A DNA stretch of 64,000 nt from Rhizobium sp. P40RR-XXII (GTDB taxonomy: Bacteria; Pseudomonadota; Alphaproteobacteria; Rhizobiales; Rhizobiaceae), in contig NZ_JABAII010000017.1 of NCBI RefSeq assembly GCF_012641405.1, positions 62,001 through 126,000 of the forward strand. The letters are read 5' to 3'. A model generated the notes under the pieces. It was not told the DNA's origin. It saw nothing but the letters and a program-made list of their open reading frames with translations, and searched no databases. Within the stretch, counting starts at the first letter, position 1, and every line of letters begins with the position of its first letter. The translations under genes were made by a program, and so were the position numbers. Of the stretch, positions 53,350 through 62,864 are shown in pieces.

Positions 53350-54999
53350 ATGACGCTTAATCCATTTCATGCCAACCGACGCCAGGTGCTCGCCATGCTC
53401 GGTATCGGTGCCGCCGGGGCTGCCATGCCAGGTCTGCTCGGTTCAGGCGCAGCCTTCGCCAAGGAAGAGCCCAAGGGCCAGACCGTTCTCGGCTTCTCGC
53501 AGGAGCCGACGGTCTTCAATCCGCATCTTCTGCACATCGAAGTCGATGAGGGCATCTATTTCGCGATCTTCGATCCGCTTTTCGGCGTCGACGACAAGGG
53601 CGGTTTCTTCCCATGCCTGGCGGCCGAGGTCCCGACCGTCGCCAATGGCGGCATTTCTGCCGACGGCCTGAAATGGCATCTGAAGCTGCGCGACGGGGTC
53701 ACCTGGCATGATGGCAAGCCGTTCACCGCCGAGGACGTCAAGTTCACCCTCGAGCTGCTCGTCAACCCGAAATTCAACAGCTGGCGTCACACCGGCCACG
53801 ATCTCGTCCGCGACCTGACCGTCGTCTCGCCGACCGAGTTGACGTGGATGATGGCCAAGCCCTACGCGCCTTATGCGTCGATCCTCGCCTCGACCTTCAT
53901 CGTGCCGAAGCACGCCTTCGACGGCCAGGCTGACCTGAACAATACGCCGTTCAACAACGCACCTGTCGGTACCGGCGTCTACAAATGGAAGAACCGCGTC
54001 GCCGGTGACTACATCGAGCTCGAGGCCAACACCGCCTATTACGGCGATGGGCCCTATGTGAAGAGCCTGATCGTCAAATACATTCCCGACCTGACTGTCA
54101 TGTACGCCCAGTTCAAGACCGGCGACCTCGACGTCACCGGCCTGCAGGGCATCAGCGCCGAGCACTACGACGAGGCCTCGAAGCTTGCCGACCGCACGGT
54201 CGTTAAGGCCCCCGGCAGCCCGATCGAAACGCTATCGCTGAACCTCGGCCTGCCTGTCTTCCAGGACAAGGCCGTGCGCCAGGCGCTCTACATGGCGATC
54301 GACAAGGCCTCGATCATCGATGCTCTCTACTTCGGTCTTCCCGTCGCAACTGAAAGCTACATGCCGCAGCAGGCCTTCTACTACAATCCGGACCTGCCGA
54401 AGCACGAGTTCAACATCGACAAGGCAAACGCGCTTCTCGACAGCGCTGGCTGGACCAGGGGCTCTGACGGCGTTCGCGCGAAGAACGGCCTGCGCCTGTC
54501 GTTCGAGAATTCGACGACAGTCGGCAATCACCTGCGCGAGCAGATGCAGCAGTTCATGCAGCAGACCTTCGCCCAGATCGGCGCCGAAATGACGATCCGC
54601 AACATGCCACCGGCCGTCATGTGGGGCGACAACTGGATGATGTCGCAGTTCCAGAGCGCGATCGCCGGCATTGTCTTCCTGACCGGCGGCGATCCGGATA
54701 CGTCCGACTATTTCTCGTCGAAGGCGATCCCGGCCCAGGGCGGCTCGGGCCAGAACACCTGGCAGTGGAAGAGCGAGGAAGTCGACAAGCTGCTCACGGA
54801 CGGCGCGCAGGTCTTCGTTCCGGAAGAGCGCAAGAAGATCTACGTGAAGATGCAGGAGCTCGTTCGCGAAGAGCTGCCCTTCCTGCCGCTGCACCAGTTC
54901 ACCGACTTGCGCGGTTACAAGAAGGGCTTCGAGGGATTTGTTCCGAACGTCAACGTCCGGATCGACACCTGGAACGTCAACAGCTGGCGCTGGAGCTAA
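53350..54999 (+). CDS. Peptide/opine-type ABC transporter substrate-binding protein (SBP family 5, Tat signal)
   Basis: 549-residue periplasmic receptor. The N-terminus has a twin-arginine motif (NRRQVLAMLGIG) with cleavage near AFA-KE, so it is probably exported folded by Tat. The family 5 domain follows: GFSQEPTVFNPHLLHIEVDEG, LKWHLKLRDGVTWHDGKPFT, TAEDVKFTLELL, GTGVYKWK. AAAGGGA precedes the ATG. It heads an operon of two permeases and a double ATPase, followed by FAD amine oxidoreductases, suggesting uptake of an opine-, peptide- or amine-like substrate. A strong hairpin follows the stop. Confidence 0.93.
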   Translation: MTLNPFHANRRQVLAMLGIGAAGAAMPGLLGSGAAFAKEEPKGQTVLGFSQEPTVFNPHLLHIEVDEGIYFAIFDPLFGVDDKGGFFPCLAAEVPTVANGGISADGLKWHLKLRDGVTWHDGKPFTAEDVKFTLELLVNPKFNSWRHTGHDLVRDLTVVSPTELTWMMAKPYAPYASILASTFIVPKHAFDGQADLNNTPFNNAPVGTGVYKWKNRVAGDYIELEANTAYYGDGPYVKSLIVKYIPDLTVMYAQFKTGDLDVTGLQGISAEHYDEASKLADRTVVKAPGSPIETLSLNLGLPVFQDKAVRQALYMAIDKASIIDALYFGLPVATESYMPQQAFYYNPDLPKHEFNIDKANALLDSAGWTRGSDGVRAKNGLRLSFENSTTVGNHLREQMQQFMQQTFAQIGAEMTIRNMPPAVMWGDNWMMSQFQSAIAGIVFLTGGDPDTSDYFSSKAIPAQGGSGQNTWQWKSEEVDKLLTDGAQVFVPEERKKIYVKMQELVREELPFLPLHQFTDLRGYKKGFEGFVPNVNVRIDTWNVNSWRWS

Positions 55000-55006
55000 C
55001 GTCGTC

Positions 55007-55028
55007 CGTCGGGCCTTCAGGCCCGACG
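55007..55028 (+). terminator. Hairpin between binding-protein and permease genes
   Basis: CGTCGGGCC-TTCA-GGCCCGACG: nine perfect base pairs with a four-base loop, eight bases after the binding-protein stop, without a long T run. It is likely a processing, stabilising or partial-termination hairpin that raises receptor levels over membrane subunits. Confidence 0.65.
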
Positions 55029-55058
55029 CTCTTCACTTGGTAAAACGGAGATCGACCG

Positions 55059-56009
55059 ATGACACGTTTTCTCCTCGGCAGATTGGGTCAGAGTTTCATC
55101 TTGCTGTTCGTCATTTCGCTGATCGGCTTTTGCGTCCTGATGCTTGCGCCCGGCGGTCCGATGTCGAAGTTCGCGCTCACGCCTGGCATCAGCAAGGCGG
55201 ACCTCGATCGCATCGCGCACCAGATGGGTCTGGATCGGCCAATCTTGATCCAGTATCTCGATTGGCTCTGGGGCTTGGTGCGTGGCGATTGGGGCCGGTC
55301 GTTCCGCGACGGGCGTCCGGTACTGACGATCATCGGCGAACACCTCTTCGCGACGCTGCTGCTGATGGGTAGCTCAACGGCGATCGCCATCGGTCTTGGT
55401 ACCTGGATTGGCATGAAGAGTGCTATTAAGCGCTATTCGATCTTCGACCATACGATGACGATCGGTACGATGATCGCGCTCTCCATCCCGACCTTCTGGT
55501 TCGGACTGGTGGCGATCTACATCTTTGCGCTCGATCTTGGATGGTTCCCGGCCGGCAACATGTACACTGTGGGCAATGAGACGGCGCTCGACTATCTGCA
55601 CCACCTCGTCCTGCCCTCCGCCGTCCTCGCGCTCGTCAACGTTGCCATCTGGAGCCGTTACATGCGTTCCTCGATGCTGGAGGCGATCGGCCAGGAATTC
55701 GTCAACACAGCCCGGGCGAAAGGCGTTCCCGAGCGCATCGTCATGCGGCGGCACGTCGCCCGAAACGCCATGCTGCCGATGATCACGCTCGCCGGCATGC
55801 AGCTGCCGCAGCTGCTCGGTGGTGCGCTGGTCGCCGAAACTGTTTTCACCTGGCCGGGAATGGGGCGCCTCTTCCTCGATAGTCTGGGTTACAGCGACTA
55901 TCCCGTCATTATGGGCCTGCTGATGTTCTCGGCGATCCTTACGGTTGTCGGCAGCCTTCTGGCCGATCTGTTGACCGCCTTCATCGACCCCCGAATTCGG
56001 CTGGCATGA
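55059..56009 (+). CDS. ABC transporter permease (DppB-like)
   Basis: 316-residue inner-membrane permease. Six or so hydrophobic segments; N-terminal TM1 followed by the periplasmic loop with LTPGISKADLDRIAHQMGLDRPILIQYLDWL, the DppB hallmark. The EAA motif lies around EFVNTARAKGVPERIVMRRHVARNAMLP. The C-terminus ends in IDPRIRLA, usual for the family. It is 10 bases before the second permease gene. Confidence 0.95.
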   Translation: MTRFLLGRLGQSFILLFVISLIGFCVLMLAPGGPMSKFALTPGISKADLDRIAHQMGLDRPILIQYLDWLWGLVRGDWGRSFRDGRPVLTIIGEHLFATLLLMGSSTAIAIGLGTWIGMKSAIKRYSIFDHTMTIGTMIALSIPTFWFGLVAIYIFALDLGWFPAGNMYTVGNETALDYLHHLVLPSAVLALVNVAIWSRYMRSSMLEAIGQEFVNTARAKGVPERIVMRRHVARNAMLPMITLAGMQLPQLLGGALVAETVFTWPGMGRLFLDSLGYSDYPVIMGLLMFSAILTVVGSLLADLLTAFIDPRIRLA

Positions 56010-56019
56010 GGATCGAACG

Positions 56020-56898
56020 ATGACAATTGCTTCTACAGATGCTTTCGTTCCCACGCGCTCGCGCAATCGGGTCTTGCGGCGCTTTATGTATCACAAGCTT
56101 GCCGTCTTCGGCTTCGTCGTGGTCTGCGCCCTTATCCTTGCCAGCATATTCGGCCCGGGCCTGATCCCTTACGATCAATTGCACATCGATCTCCGGGCCA
56201 GGAACGCTCCGCCATTTTCCGGCGCGCATATCTTCGGCACCGATCCGCTCGGCCGCGATGTTGCTGCACGCCTCTTCATGGCGGGCCGCGTGTCACTCGC
56301 CGCCGGTGTTGCAGCGATGGTCATTTCGACGATATTCGGCACCGTCGTCGGCACGATATCCGGCTACTACAGTGGCCGCGTCGGTGCCGTCCTGATGCGT
56401 ATCGTCGATGGCTTCCTCGCCTATCCGAGCGTGTTCCTGATGTTGACGCTCGCCGCCTTTATCAAGCCTAGCCCGGTCATGATTACTGTGATCATCGCTA
56501 TTACCAGCTGGATGCAGGTTGCCCGCGTCGTCGATGCGGAGGTACGCTCGCTCCGGCACCGGGAATTCGTGCTGGCTGCGACGATGCTCGGGCTGACGCC
56601 GAACCGGGTGATGTTCCGGGAAATCCTGCCCAATGTCATGGGCCCGATCATCGTCTCGGCGACGTTGACCATCGCCAACGCCATCCTGCTCGAAGCCTAC
56701 ATCTCCTTCCTCGGCTATGGGATCCAGCCGCCTTTACCGTCCTGGGGCAACATGCTGAATGGCGCGCAGCAGTATCTGCAGACGGCGCCGTGGCTCGCCA
56801 TTGTCCCCGGCATTGCCATCACGTTGGCTGTTACCGGCTTCAACTTCATCGGCGACGGGCTGCGCGACGCTCTGGACGTGCGGGGTGACATTCAATGA
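56020..56898 (+). CDS. ABC transporter permease (DppC-like)
   Basis: 292-residue inner-membrane permease. Seen: the N-terminal DppC extension followed by FGTDPLGRDVAARLFMAGRVSL, then REFVLAATMLGLTPNRVMFREILPN (EAA loop) and the conserved ending FNFIGDGLRDALDVRGDIQ. Its stop overlaps the ATG of the ATPase gene (ATGA at 56895-56898). Confidence 0.96.
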   Translation: MTIASTDAFVPTRSRNRVLRRFMYHKLAVFGFVVVCALILASIFGPGLIPYDQLHIDLRARNAPPFSGAHIFGTDPLGRDVAARLFMAGRVSLAAGVAAMVISTIFGTVVGTISGYYSGRVGAVLMRIVDGFLAYPSVFLMLTLAAFIKPSPVMITVIIAITSWMQVARVVDAEVRSLRHREFVLAATMLGLTPNRVMFREILPNVMGPIIVSATLTIANAILLEAYISFLGYGIQPPLPSWGNMLNGAQQYLQTAPWLAIVPGIAITLAVTGFNFIGDGLRDALDVRGDIQ

Positions 56899-58571
56899 TG
56901 ACGTCTCGCGCCGACCAGGATGCCGAATCCACTGCCGCCACGACGGAGGTTTCCCTGAAATCCGTACTGACCATCGACAACCTGACGGTTGCCCTACCGA
57001 AGGTCGCCGACCGAAGCTATGCCGTCGAAGGCATTTCCTTCTCGCTCGAGGCGGGTGAGATTCTCTGCATCGTCGGGGAATCCGGATCGGGCAAGTCGGT
57101 GACCGCCAACGCTATCATGGGCCTGCTGCCGCCGCCGCTGACGATCGAGAGCGGTTCGATCACCCTGCATGGTCGTAATATCGCGACGCTGACGGCGAAA
57201 GAGCGGACCAGCCTGAACGGCCGCGTCGTTTCGATGATCTTCCAGGATCCGCTTTCGGCGCTGAACCCGCTGATGACGGTAGGACAACAGATCGAGGAGG
57301 TCATGCTGACCCACCCCGATGTCGCGCCCCCAAACCGTTGGGCGCGTGTGATCGAGCTTCTGGAGATCGTCGGTCTGCCCAGTCCGCCGGCGATCGCACA
57401 TCAATATCCGTTCCGGCTTTCGGGCGGCCAGCGTCAGCGCGTGATGATTGCCATGGCTCTGGCGCTCGACCCGGACATCTTGATCGCCGACGAGCCGACG
57501 ACCGCCCTCGACGTCACGACGCAAGCCCAGATTCTCGAGATCATCAAGCGGCTGCAGCGGCAGAAAAAGATGTCGGTGATGTTCATCACCCATGATTTCG
57601 GCGTCGTCGCCGACATCGCCGACAAGGTGATCGTCATGGAGAAAGGGCATCTGGTGGAGCAAGGGACGGCCGACGAGGTGCTTCGCGCGCCCAAGGAGCC
57701 GTATACACAACGCTTGCTAGCGGCAATACCCACGATGCGCACCGAGGCGCGCGCCGCCGTCCGCGAGGGCAGCCCTGTCGTGCTCGATGTTCACAATGTC
57801 TGCAAGACCTACAAGACCGCCGGCGGGCTCTTCGGAAAGACGAGCATCGTGCTGGCGGTGAACGAGGTAAGTTTTCGGCTGAGAAAGGGTGAAACCATCG
57901 GCATCGTCGGCGAATCCGGTTCGGGCAAATCGACGCTCGGACGGATGGTGATGAAGCTGCTCGACAGTGACTCAGGCCGAATCGTGCTGGACGGTGGCGA
58001 TATCTTACCGCTGAAGGAATCGCAGTTCCGCGCAAAGCGTCCCTACATCCAGATGGTCTTTCAGGACCCCTTCGCCTCGCTCAATCCGCGTCACTCGATC
58101 GAGCATTCCCTGATCTGCGGACCAATGACCTTCGGCATGTCGCGCGACGAGGCGCGCGCAAACGCGCTACGCCTGTTGAACCGGGTTGGACTGCCGGAGC
58201 AGGCGATGGACCGCTATCCGCACGAGTTCTCCGGCGGCCAGCGGCAGCGTATCGGCATTGCGCGGGCCTTGATGTTCAATCCCGTGCTGCTGATCGCGGA
58301 CGAGGCGGTCTCTGCGCTCGATGTCTCGATCCAGGCACAGGTGCTGCAGCTTCTCGACGAGATCCAACAGGAGACGCATGTGGCCATGTTGTTCATCACG
58401 CATGATCTGCGCGTTGCCAGCCAGATCTGCGACAACATCGCCGTCATGCAGCGTGGCCGCATCGTCGAACTCGCGCCGGCACACGAATTGTTCTCAGCTC
58501 CGAAGGATCCTTACACGCGGAGCCTTGTCGAAGCCATTCCGGGCTGGCGGGATTCGTCTTCGACGGCATGA
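56895..58571 (+). CDS. Double ABC ATPase (DppD-DppF fusion)
   Basis: 558 residues with two complete nucleotide-binding domains in one chain. The first has GESGSGKS (about residue 63), LSGGQRQR and ILIADEPTTALD; the second has GESGSGKST (about 340), FSGGQRQR and LLIADEAVSALD (Ala in place of Pro after the Walker B Glu). Such fusions are common in alphaproteobacterial peptide/opine importers. Oligopeptide-type C-terminal stretches (PYTQRLLAAIP, PYTRSLVEAIPGW) follow each domain. It is translationally coupled to the DppC-like permease. Confidence 0.95.
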   Translation: MMTSRADQDAESTAATTEVSLKSVLTIDNLTVALPKVADRSYAVEGISFSLEAGEILCIVGESGSGKSVTANAIMGLLPPPLTIESGSITLHGRNIATLTAKERTSLNGRVVSMIFQDPLSALNPLMTVGQQIEEVMLTHPDVAPPNRWARVIELLEIVGLPSPPAIAHQYPFRLSGGQRQRVMIAMALALDPDILIADEPTTALDVTTQAQILEIIKRLQRQKKMSVMFITHDFGVVADIADKVIVMEKGHLVEQGTADEVLRAPKEPYTQRLLAAIPTMRTEARAAVREGSPVVLDVHNVCKTYKTAGGLFGKTSIVLAVNEVSFRLRKGETIGIVGESGSGKSTLGRMVMKLLDSDSGRIVLDGGDILPLKESQFRAKRPYIQMVFQDPFASLNPRHSIEHSLICGPMTFGMSRDEARANALRLLNRVGLPEQAMDRYPHEFSGGQRQRIGIARALMFNPVLLIADEAVSALDVSIQAQVLQLLDEIQQETHVAMLFITHDLRVASQICDNIAVMQRGRIVELAPAHELFSAPKDPYTRSLVEAIPGWRDSSSTA

Positions 58572-58639
58572 CAATCGTCGCGGCACGCTGCGGCAATACG
58601 AGAAACGGAGCACTCGCCTACGGGCAGAGGGACGGATAA

Positions 58640-59806
58640 ATGAGCTACCATGCGGATGTTGGAGTGGTCGGTCTGGGCGCCATGGGAAGTATGGCGGTCT
58701 GGCGGCTTGCCAAGCGTGGTGTCAGCGTTCTTGGATGGGATCGGTTCGCTCCGGGGCATGACCAGAGCGCCAGTGGCGGCGAAAGCCGGATATTCAGGAC
58801 AGCCTACAAGGAGGGGCCGGCCTATGTCCCGCTGCTGATCAAGTCGCGGGAAATCTGGCGTGAGCTGGAGGGCGAAACAGGTGTCGATCTCCTGAACCTC
58901 ATTGGCGCGCTGTCGATCGCCCACGAGGACAGCGTGTATATGCGCAACGTCATCGCCTCCTGCAGAAACTACGAGATCGACCACGAAGTCCTCACCGCCG
59001 CGCAGGTCAAGGAGCGTTATCCGGTTCATACGCTGGATCGCGGCGAGGTCGCCGTTCTCGACCGCTGGGCCGGCTATGTTCAGCCGGACCGGGCGACAAT
59101 GACCGCCGCCCGCAGGGCCGAAGCGCTGGGTGCGGAACTGCATCGCTATACGCCGATCCGCGACATCCAGTTCGGTGCCGATGGCGCTACGGTTTACACG
59201 GATACGCGAGAATGGCGAGTCCGCAAGCTCATCCTGGCCATGGGCCCCTGGACACGCCACCTGTTGCCGGGCACCGCCGACAATCACAAGCTGGTTCGTA
59301 TCGTGCTGGCCTGGTACCGCACGGAGAACGATGCGCAGTTTCGTTCCGACGTATTCCCCGTGCTACTGCGCCTTTCAGGCGGCCTCGATTTCTGCGCCTG
59401 GCCGATCATCGACGGCGGCATGATGAAGATCTCCCGCAACGGATCGCATGATGTATTCGAGGATGCCGCGAAGCTCGACCGCAACGTCAATCCGGAATGG
59501 TTCGTGCGCTGGCGGCGGATGATCAAGCAATACCTGCCCGGCGTCATACCTGACCCCGTCCGCATCGGTGCCTACATGGACAGCTGGACCGAGAGCGGCA
59601 ATGCGGTCGTCGACGTCCATCCCGACTGCTCCAATCTCGTGACGCTCTACGGCTTTTCTGGTCATGGCTTCAAGCTGTCGCCTGTCTTCGGCGAGATCGC
59701 CGCGAAACTGGCGCTGGAGGAAAAGACGGACCACGACCTGTCGATCTTCAGGTCGCCGAAGTTAGGGCCGTTCGGCGCCATTCCACTGGACGCGATCGCG
59801 CCATGA
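58640..59806 (+). CDS. N-methyl-L-tryptophan oxidase / sarcosine oxidase-like FAD enzyme
   Basis: 388-residue member of the monomeric sarcosine oxidase group. Seen: VGLGAMGSMAVWRLAKRG for FAD, then GESRIFRTAY, typical of SolA/MSOX, and the C-terminal LYGFSGHGFKLSPVFGE. In the segment where relatives carry the Cys that binds FAD covalently (C-x-Y-T), this protein has RIGAYMDSWTES, so FAD is probably not covalently attached through that residue. It likely oxidises a secondary or N-methyl amine imported by the upstream transporter. A co-transcribed start lies 68 bases after the ATPase gene. Confidence 0.88.
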   Translation: MSYHADVGVVGLGAMGSMAVWRLAKRGVSVLGWDRFAPGHDQSASGGESRIFRTAYKEGPAYVPLLIKSREIWRELEGETGVDLLNLIGALSIAHEDSVYMRNVIASCRNYEIDHEVLTAAQVKERYPVHTLDRGEVAVLDRWAGYVQPDRATMTAARRAEALGAELHRYTPIRDIQFGADGATVYTDTREWRVRKLILAMGPWTRHLLPGTADNHKLVRIVLAWYRTENDAQFRSDVFPVLLRLSGGLDFCAWPIIDGGMMKISRNGSHDVFEDAAKLDRNVNPEWFVRWRRMIKQYLPGVIPDPVRIGAYMDSWTESGNAVVDVHPDCSNLVTLYGFSGHGFKLSPVFGEIAAKLALEEKTDHDLSIFRSPKLGPFGAIPLDAIAP

Positions 59807-59837
59807 GCCGGCAGATACCATTCAAAGGGGACTTCAC

Positions 59838-61160
59838 GTGACTAAGTTCGCGCCGTTCGACGAATCCTATTGGTACGCATCAGCCCAGCCCGCACCTGAG
59901 ACGGGGCCGCTTGTCGGCGAGGCGACGGTCGACGTCTGCATCGTCGGCGCTGGATACACCGGCCTGACGACGGCCATTGAACTCAGCCGCAAGGGTGTAT
60001 CGGTGGCGCTGCTCGAACGGCGGGAAGCAGGTTATGGCGGCTCCGGACGCAACGCCGGCCATTGCAGCCCGACATTTTCCTACTACACGCTTGAAAAGGT
60101 CCGCTCGCTGCTTGGCGAGCCCTGGGCGGAGCGCCTCATCCGACGCCAGACAAGGGCGGCAGACAAGGCAGGCGAATATATCGCCCACTACGGCATAGAT
60201 TGCGAATGGGTGCAGAACGGGCTGGTGATCGGCGCGATGCGGCCGGGCCATATTCCGGCCCTTGAGCACAAGACCGAAAGCTACAATGCCGTCGGCGCGA
60301 AGACACGCATGCTGGGTCGAGATGAAGCGATTGCTATTACCGGATCGCCCAGAATGCATGGTGGCTGGATCAACGAGGACGGCGCGCATCTTCATCCCCT
60401 GAAATACGCGCGTGGTCTGGCACGCGGGGCGATGTCCGAAGGCGCAGCACTTTATACCGGATCGCCTGCCAACAGGTGCGAACGGCAGGGAGCAAAGTGG
60501 AAGGTCATCAGCGACCGTGGTCATGTGATCGCCGACAAGGTGATTTTCGCGACCGGGGCCTATACGGTTGACGGCTGGCCAGACCTCGAGAAGAGCTACC
60601 GCATCCTGCCGATCTACGTCTGCGCCACGAACTGTCTTTCGGACCGCACCCGTGAGACCGTGCTGCCCGACAACAATTCGATGATCGACGGGCGCGGCGA
60701 TTTCTACTGCTACAAGTGGACGGCCGACAATCGCATTGTCGCCTCGATGTTCATCCTCGGCCAGCGCGGTCGCGACCCCGCCTATACGAAGCGGGTGATG
60801 ACCGACAAGCTGTTGTGGCTTCATCCGCAGATCACCGAGGAGGTCAGTTGGGACTATTACTGGTTCGGCGAACTCGACATGCAGTACCGCACCGTCCCGC
60901 GTCTCTACGGGCTGGCGCCTGGCGTCGTGGCGCTGACCGGTCTTTCCGGGCGCGGCGTGCCAACCGGGACGATGCTCGGCGGCATCCTTTCCGACTGGGC
61001 CATCGGCGTATCGGAAAGGGATCTCGACCTGCGCATCGAACCACTGCATCAGGCGCCGCGCTGGATGGACTACGCGCCAAGCTACAAGCTGCGCGAAATG
61101 CGGCTGGTCGACAATTTCATGAGCAAACGCGGCGGTATCGAACTGCCGCCTCATCACTGA
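59838..61160 (+). CDS. FAD-dependent oxidoreductase (OrdL/PuuB-like)
   Basis: 440 residues, DAO superfamily. Seen: CIVGAGYTGLTTAIELSRKG for FAD near residue 31, then GYGGSGRNAGHCSPTFSYYT, the glycine-rich loop of the gamma-glutamylputrescine oxidoreductase group, and the ending GLSGRGVPTGTMLGG. It probably oxidises an amine or amino acid to the imine. AAAGGGGA precedes the GTG start. It follows the first oxidase by 31 bases. Confidence 0.9.
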   Translation: MTKFAPFDESYWYASAQPAPETGPLVGEATVDVCIVGAGYTGLTTAIELSRKGVSVALLERREAGYGGSGRNAGHCSPTFSYYTLEKVRSLLGEPWAERLIRRQTRAADKAGEYIAHYGIDCEWVQNGLVIGAMRPGHIPALEHKTESYNAVGAKTRMLGRDEAIAITGSPRMHGGWINEDGAHLHPLKYARGLARGAMSEGAALYTGSPANRCERQGAKWKVISDRGHVIADKVIFATGAYTVDGWPDLEKSYRILPIYVCATNCLSDRTRETVLPDNNSMIDGRGDFYCYKWTADNRIVASMFILGQRGRDPAYTKRVMTDKLLWLHPQITEEVSWDYYWFGELDMQYRTVPRLYGLAPGVVALTGLSGRGVPTGTMLGGILSDWAIGVSERDLDLRIEPLHQAPRWMDYAPSYKLREMRLVDNFMSKRGGIELPPHH

Positions 61161-61175
61161 GAGCAAGGACGCAAA

Positions 61176-61511
61176 ATGACGATTTTTCAGCGTATCGACG
61201 ACGAGGCTGGCCGTAGCGAGGCGGCGATTGCCGCCAATGGCGCGCGATCCTATCGACGGATGATCTGGGTCGACGAGGGCGATGCGGACGCGGCAACGAA
61301 GGTCGCCGTCTGGGGTGCCGCGCCCGGCCTCTACACCTATCCGGCGCGACCGCTGGCCGAGAGTTTCATCGTCATGGAAGGCTAGGCCGATTGCCAGGTC
61401 GCCGGCGAGGCTATCCGTCGTATCGGTCCCGGCGACATTGTCAACGTGCCGATTTCCCTTGAGGTGCTGAAGTCCTTCCGCAAGTTTGCGATGGTCGTGC
61501 CGAAAGGCTGA
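61176..61511 (+). pseudogene. Cupin-domain gene interrupted by an in-frame TAG
   Basis: The frame encodes a DUF861/COG3450-type cupin: GLYTYPARPLAESFIVMEG, then a TAG at 61383-61385, then ADCQVAGEAIRRIGPGDIVN and VPISLEVLKSFRKFAMVVP to a stop at 61511. The same frame carries on with perfect family sequence, so a single base change (GAG to TAG is the simplest) broke it. The usual 112-codon length is kept. Related small cupins accompany amine oxidases in many rhizobial operons. A sequencing error remains possible. Confidence 0.8.
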
Positions 61512-61627
61512 TATCCCTCGCGCCGCGTCGATGAAACGCGGCAATCATCTGGTCGGATCGGGTGGTTGACCCCGTCCGGCCAAACTTAATCAGCAATACG
61601 CCGCGTGGCGATCAGCAGGAGCGCAGA

Positions 61628-62800
61628 GTGGAAAAGTTCGACGTTGCCGTCATCGGTGCGGGTATCAGCGGCGCCGCGACGGCTTATACATTGGCGAAAG
61701 CAGGCGCCAGTGTCGCCGTGATCGACCGGTTCGGGCCGGCGGCGATGGCCTCCGGTTGGACACTCGCCGGCGTTCGCCAGTCAGGTCGCGATCCCGCCGA
61801 GCTGCCATTGGCAATGGAAGCAATCGAGATCTGGCAGACGCTGCACCAGGAGCTCGGTGCCCCAACCCACTACCGGCGCAAGGGAAATCTGCGCCTTGCT
61901 CGCAATGCGGAGGAATACGAGCAGATCCGCACCATGGTGCGCGGGCAGCGAGAGTTGGGGCTCGACCTGACCTTCCTCGCCAGCAATGACGATGTGCGCG
62001 CCATTGCTCCGGCGGTTTCTCCGACGATACTCGGCGCTTCCTTCTGCGCGAGCGATGGTCATGCCGATCCGCAAGCGACAAGTGCCGCCTATATGGGGAT
62101 GCTCGATCGTCTTGGCGTGACGCGTATCATGGCGGAAGCCGTCGAAGCGATCGAGGTTTCGGGCGGAAAGGTGTGCGGCGTGCGAACTGTCGAGCGCCGG
62201 ATCGCCGCCGACGGCGTCGTGCTGGTCGCCGGCGTCATGGGGAATGAATTGCTGAAGCCACTGGGCGTGCGGGTGCCGATCGAGACGCCGATGGTCGCTG
62301 TCATCCGCAGCGTTCCGATCCCTCCGGTTCTGGAACAGGTGATCGGCGTTTCCGGCGGCGACTGGGCCGGGCGCCAGGAGGCAAGTGGCCGTTTACGGAT
62401 CACCAGTGGGGCGCTGCCCTGGGGCGGAGCGATGGAAATCATGGAAACTGCGGCCGGTGCCCGGCCGGTCATTCGCCCGCCGCTATCGAGCCTGCGCGAA
62501 ATCATCGAGAAGCTGGCTTTCCTGCTGCCGGGTCTCGACGCGACGCCGATCGAGGAATGCTGGGCCGGGCTTCTCGACTTGACGCCCGATGCCGTCCCGG
62601 TCCTCGATCATGTGCCCGGCGTCGAGGGCCTCGTCGTCGGCATGGGTTTTTCCGGCCACGGTTTCTGCCTCGGCCCGGTGACCGGGAAGATCCTTGCTGA
62701 TCTCGTCAGCGGCCGGTCGCCGTTGCATGATCTGTCGGCATTTCGCTCTGACCGTTTTTCCACCACCCCGGCCGCTGGTCGCCTCGAGCTTCACGGCTAG
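61628..62800 (+). CDS. FAD-dependent amino-acid/amine oxidoreductase (DadA/SoxB-like)
   Basis: 390 residues from a GTG with AGGAG six bases upstream; the frame is open to 61562, but the added residues are not family-like. Seen: VIGAGISGAATAYTLAKAGA for FAD, ASGWTLAGVRQSGRDPAELP, and the ending GLVVGMGFSGHGFCLGPVTG, typical of DAO-family dehydrogenases. It probably oxidises an amino acid or N-substituted amino acid. Third flavoenzyme of the operon. Confidence 0.9.
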   Translation: MEKFDVAVIGAGISGAATAYTLAKAGASVAVIDRFGPAAMASGWTLAGVRQSGRDPAELPLAMEAIEIWQTLHQELGAPTHYRRKGNLRLARNAEEYEQIRTMVRGQRELGLDLTFLASNDDVRAIAPAVSPTILGASFCASDGHADPQATSAAYMGMLDRLGVTRIMAEAVEAIEVSGGKVCGVRTVERRIAADGVVLVAGVMGNELLKPLGVRVPIETPMVAVIRSVPIPPVLEQVIGVSGGDWAGRQEASGRLRITSGALPWGGAMEIMETAAGARPVIRPPLSSLREIIEKLAFLLPGLDATPIEECWAGLLDLTPDAVPVLDHVPGVEGLVVGMGFSGHGFCLGPVTGKILADLVSGRSPLHDLSAFRSDRFSTTPAAGRLELHG

Positions 62801-62864
62801 GTACCCCACTCGCCGAAACATCCCTCAATCCGCAGAGCCTGCGAATCACGGAGCCCTATCGAAA

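Noticed and set aside
59880..61544. 554-codon minus-strand frame
   Set aside because: Antisense to the OrdL-like oxidoreductase and the cupin gene, which have clear family motifs; high GC at third positions explains the open antisense frame.
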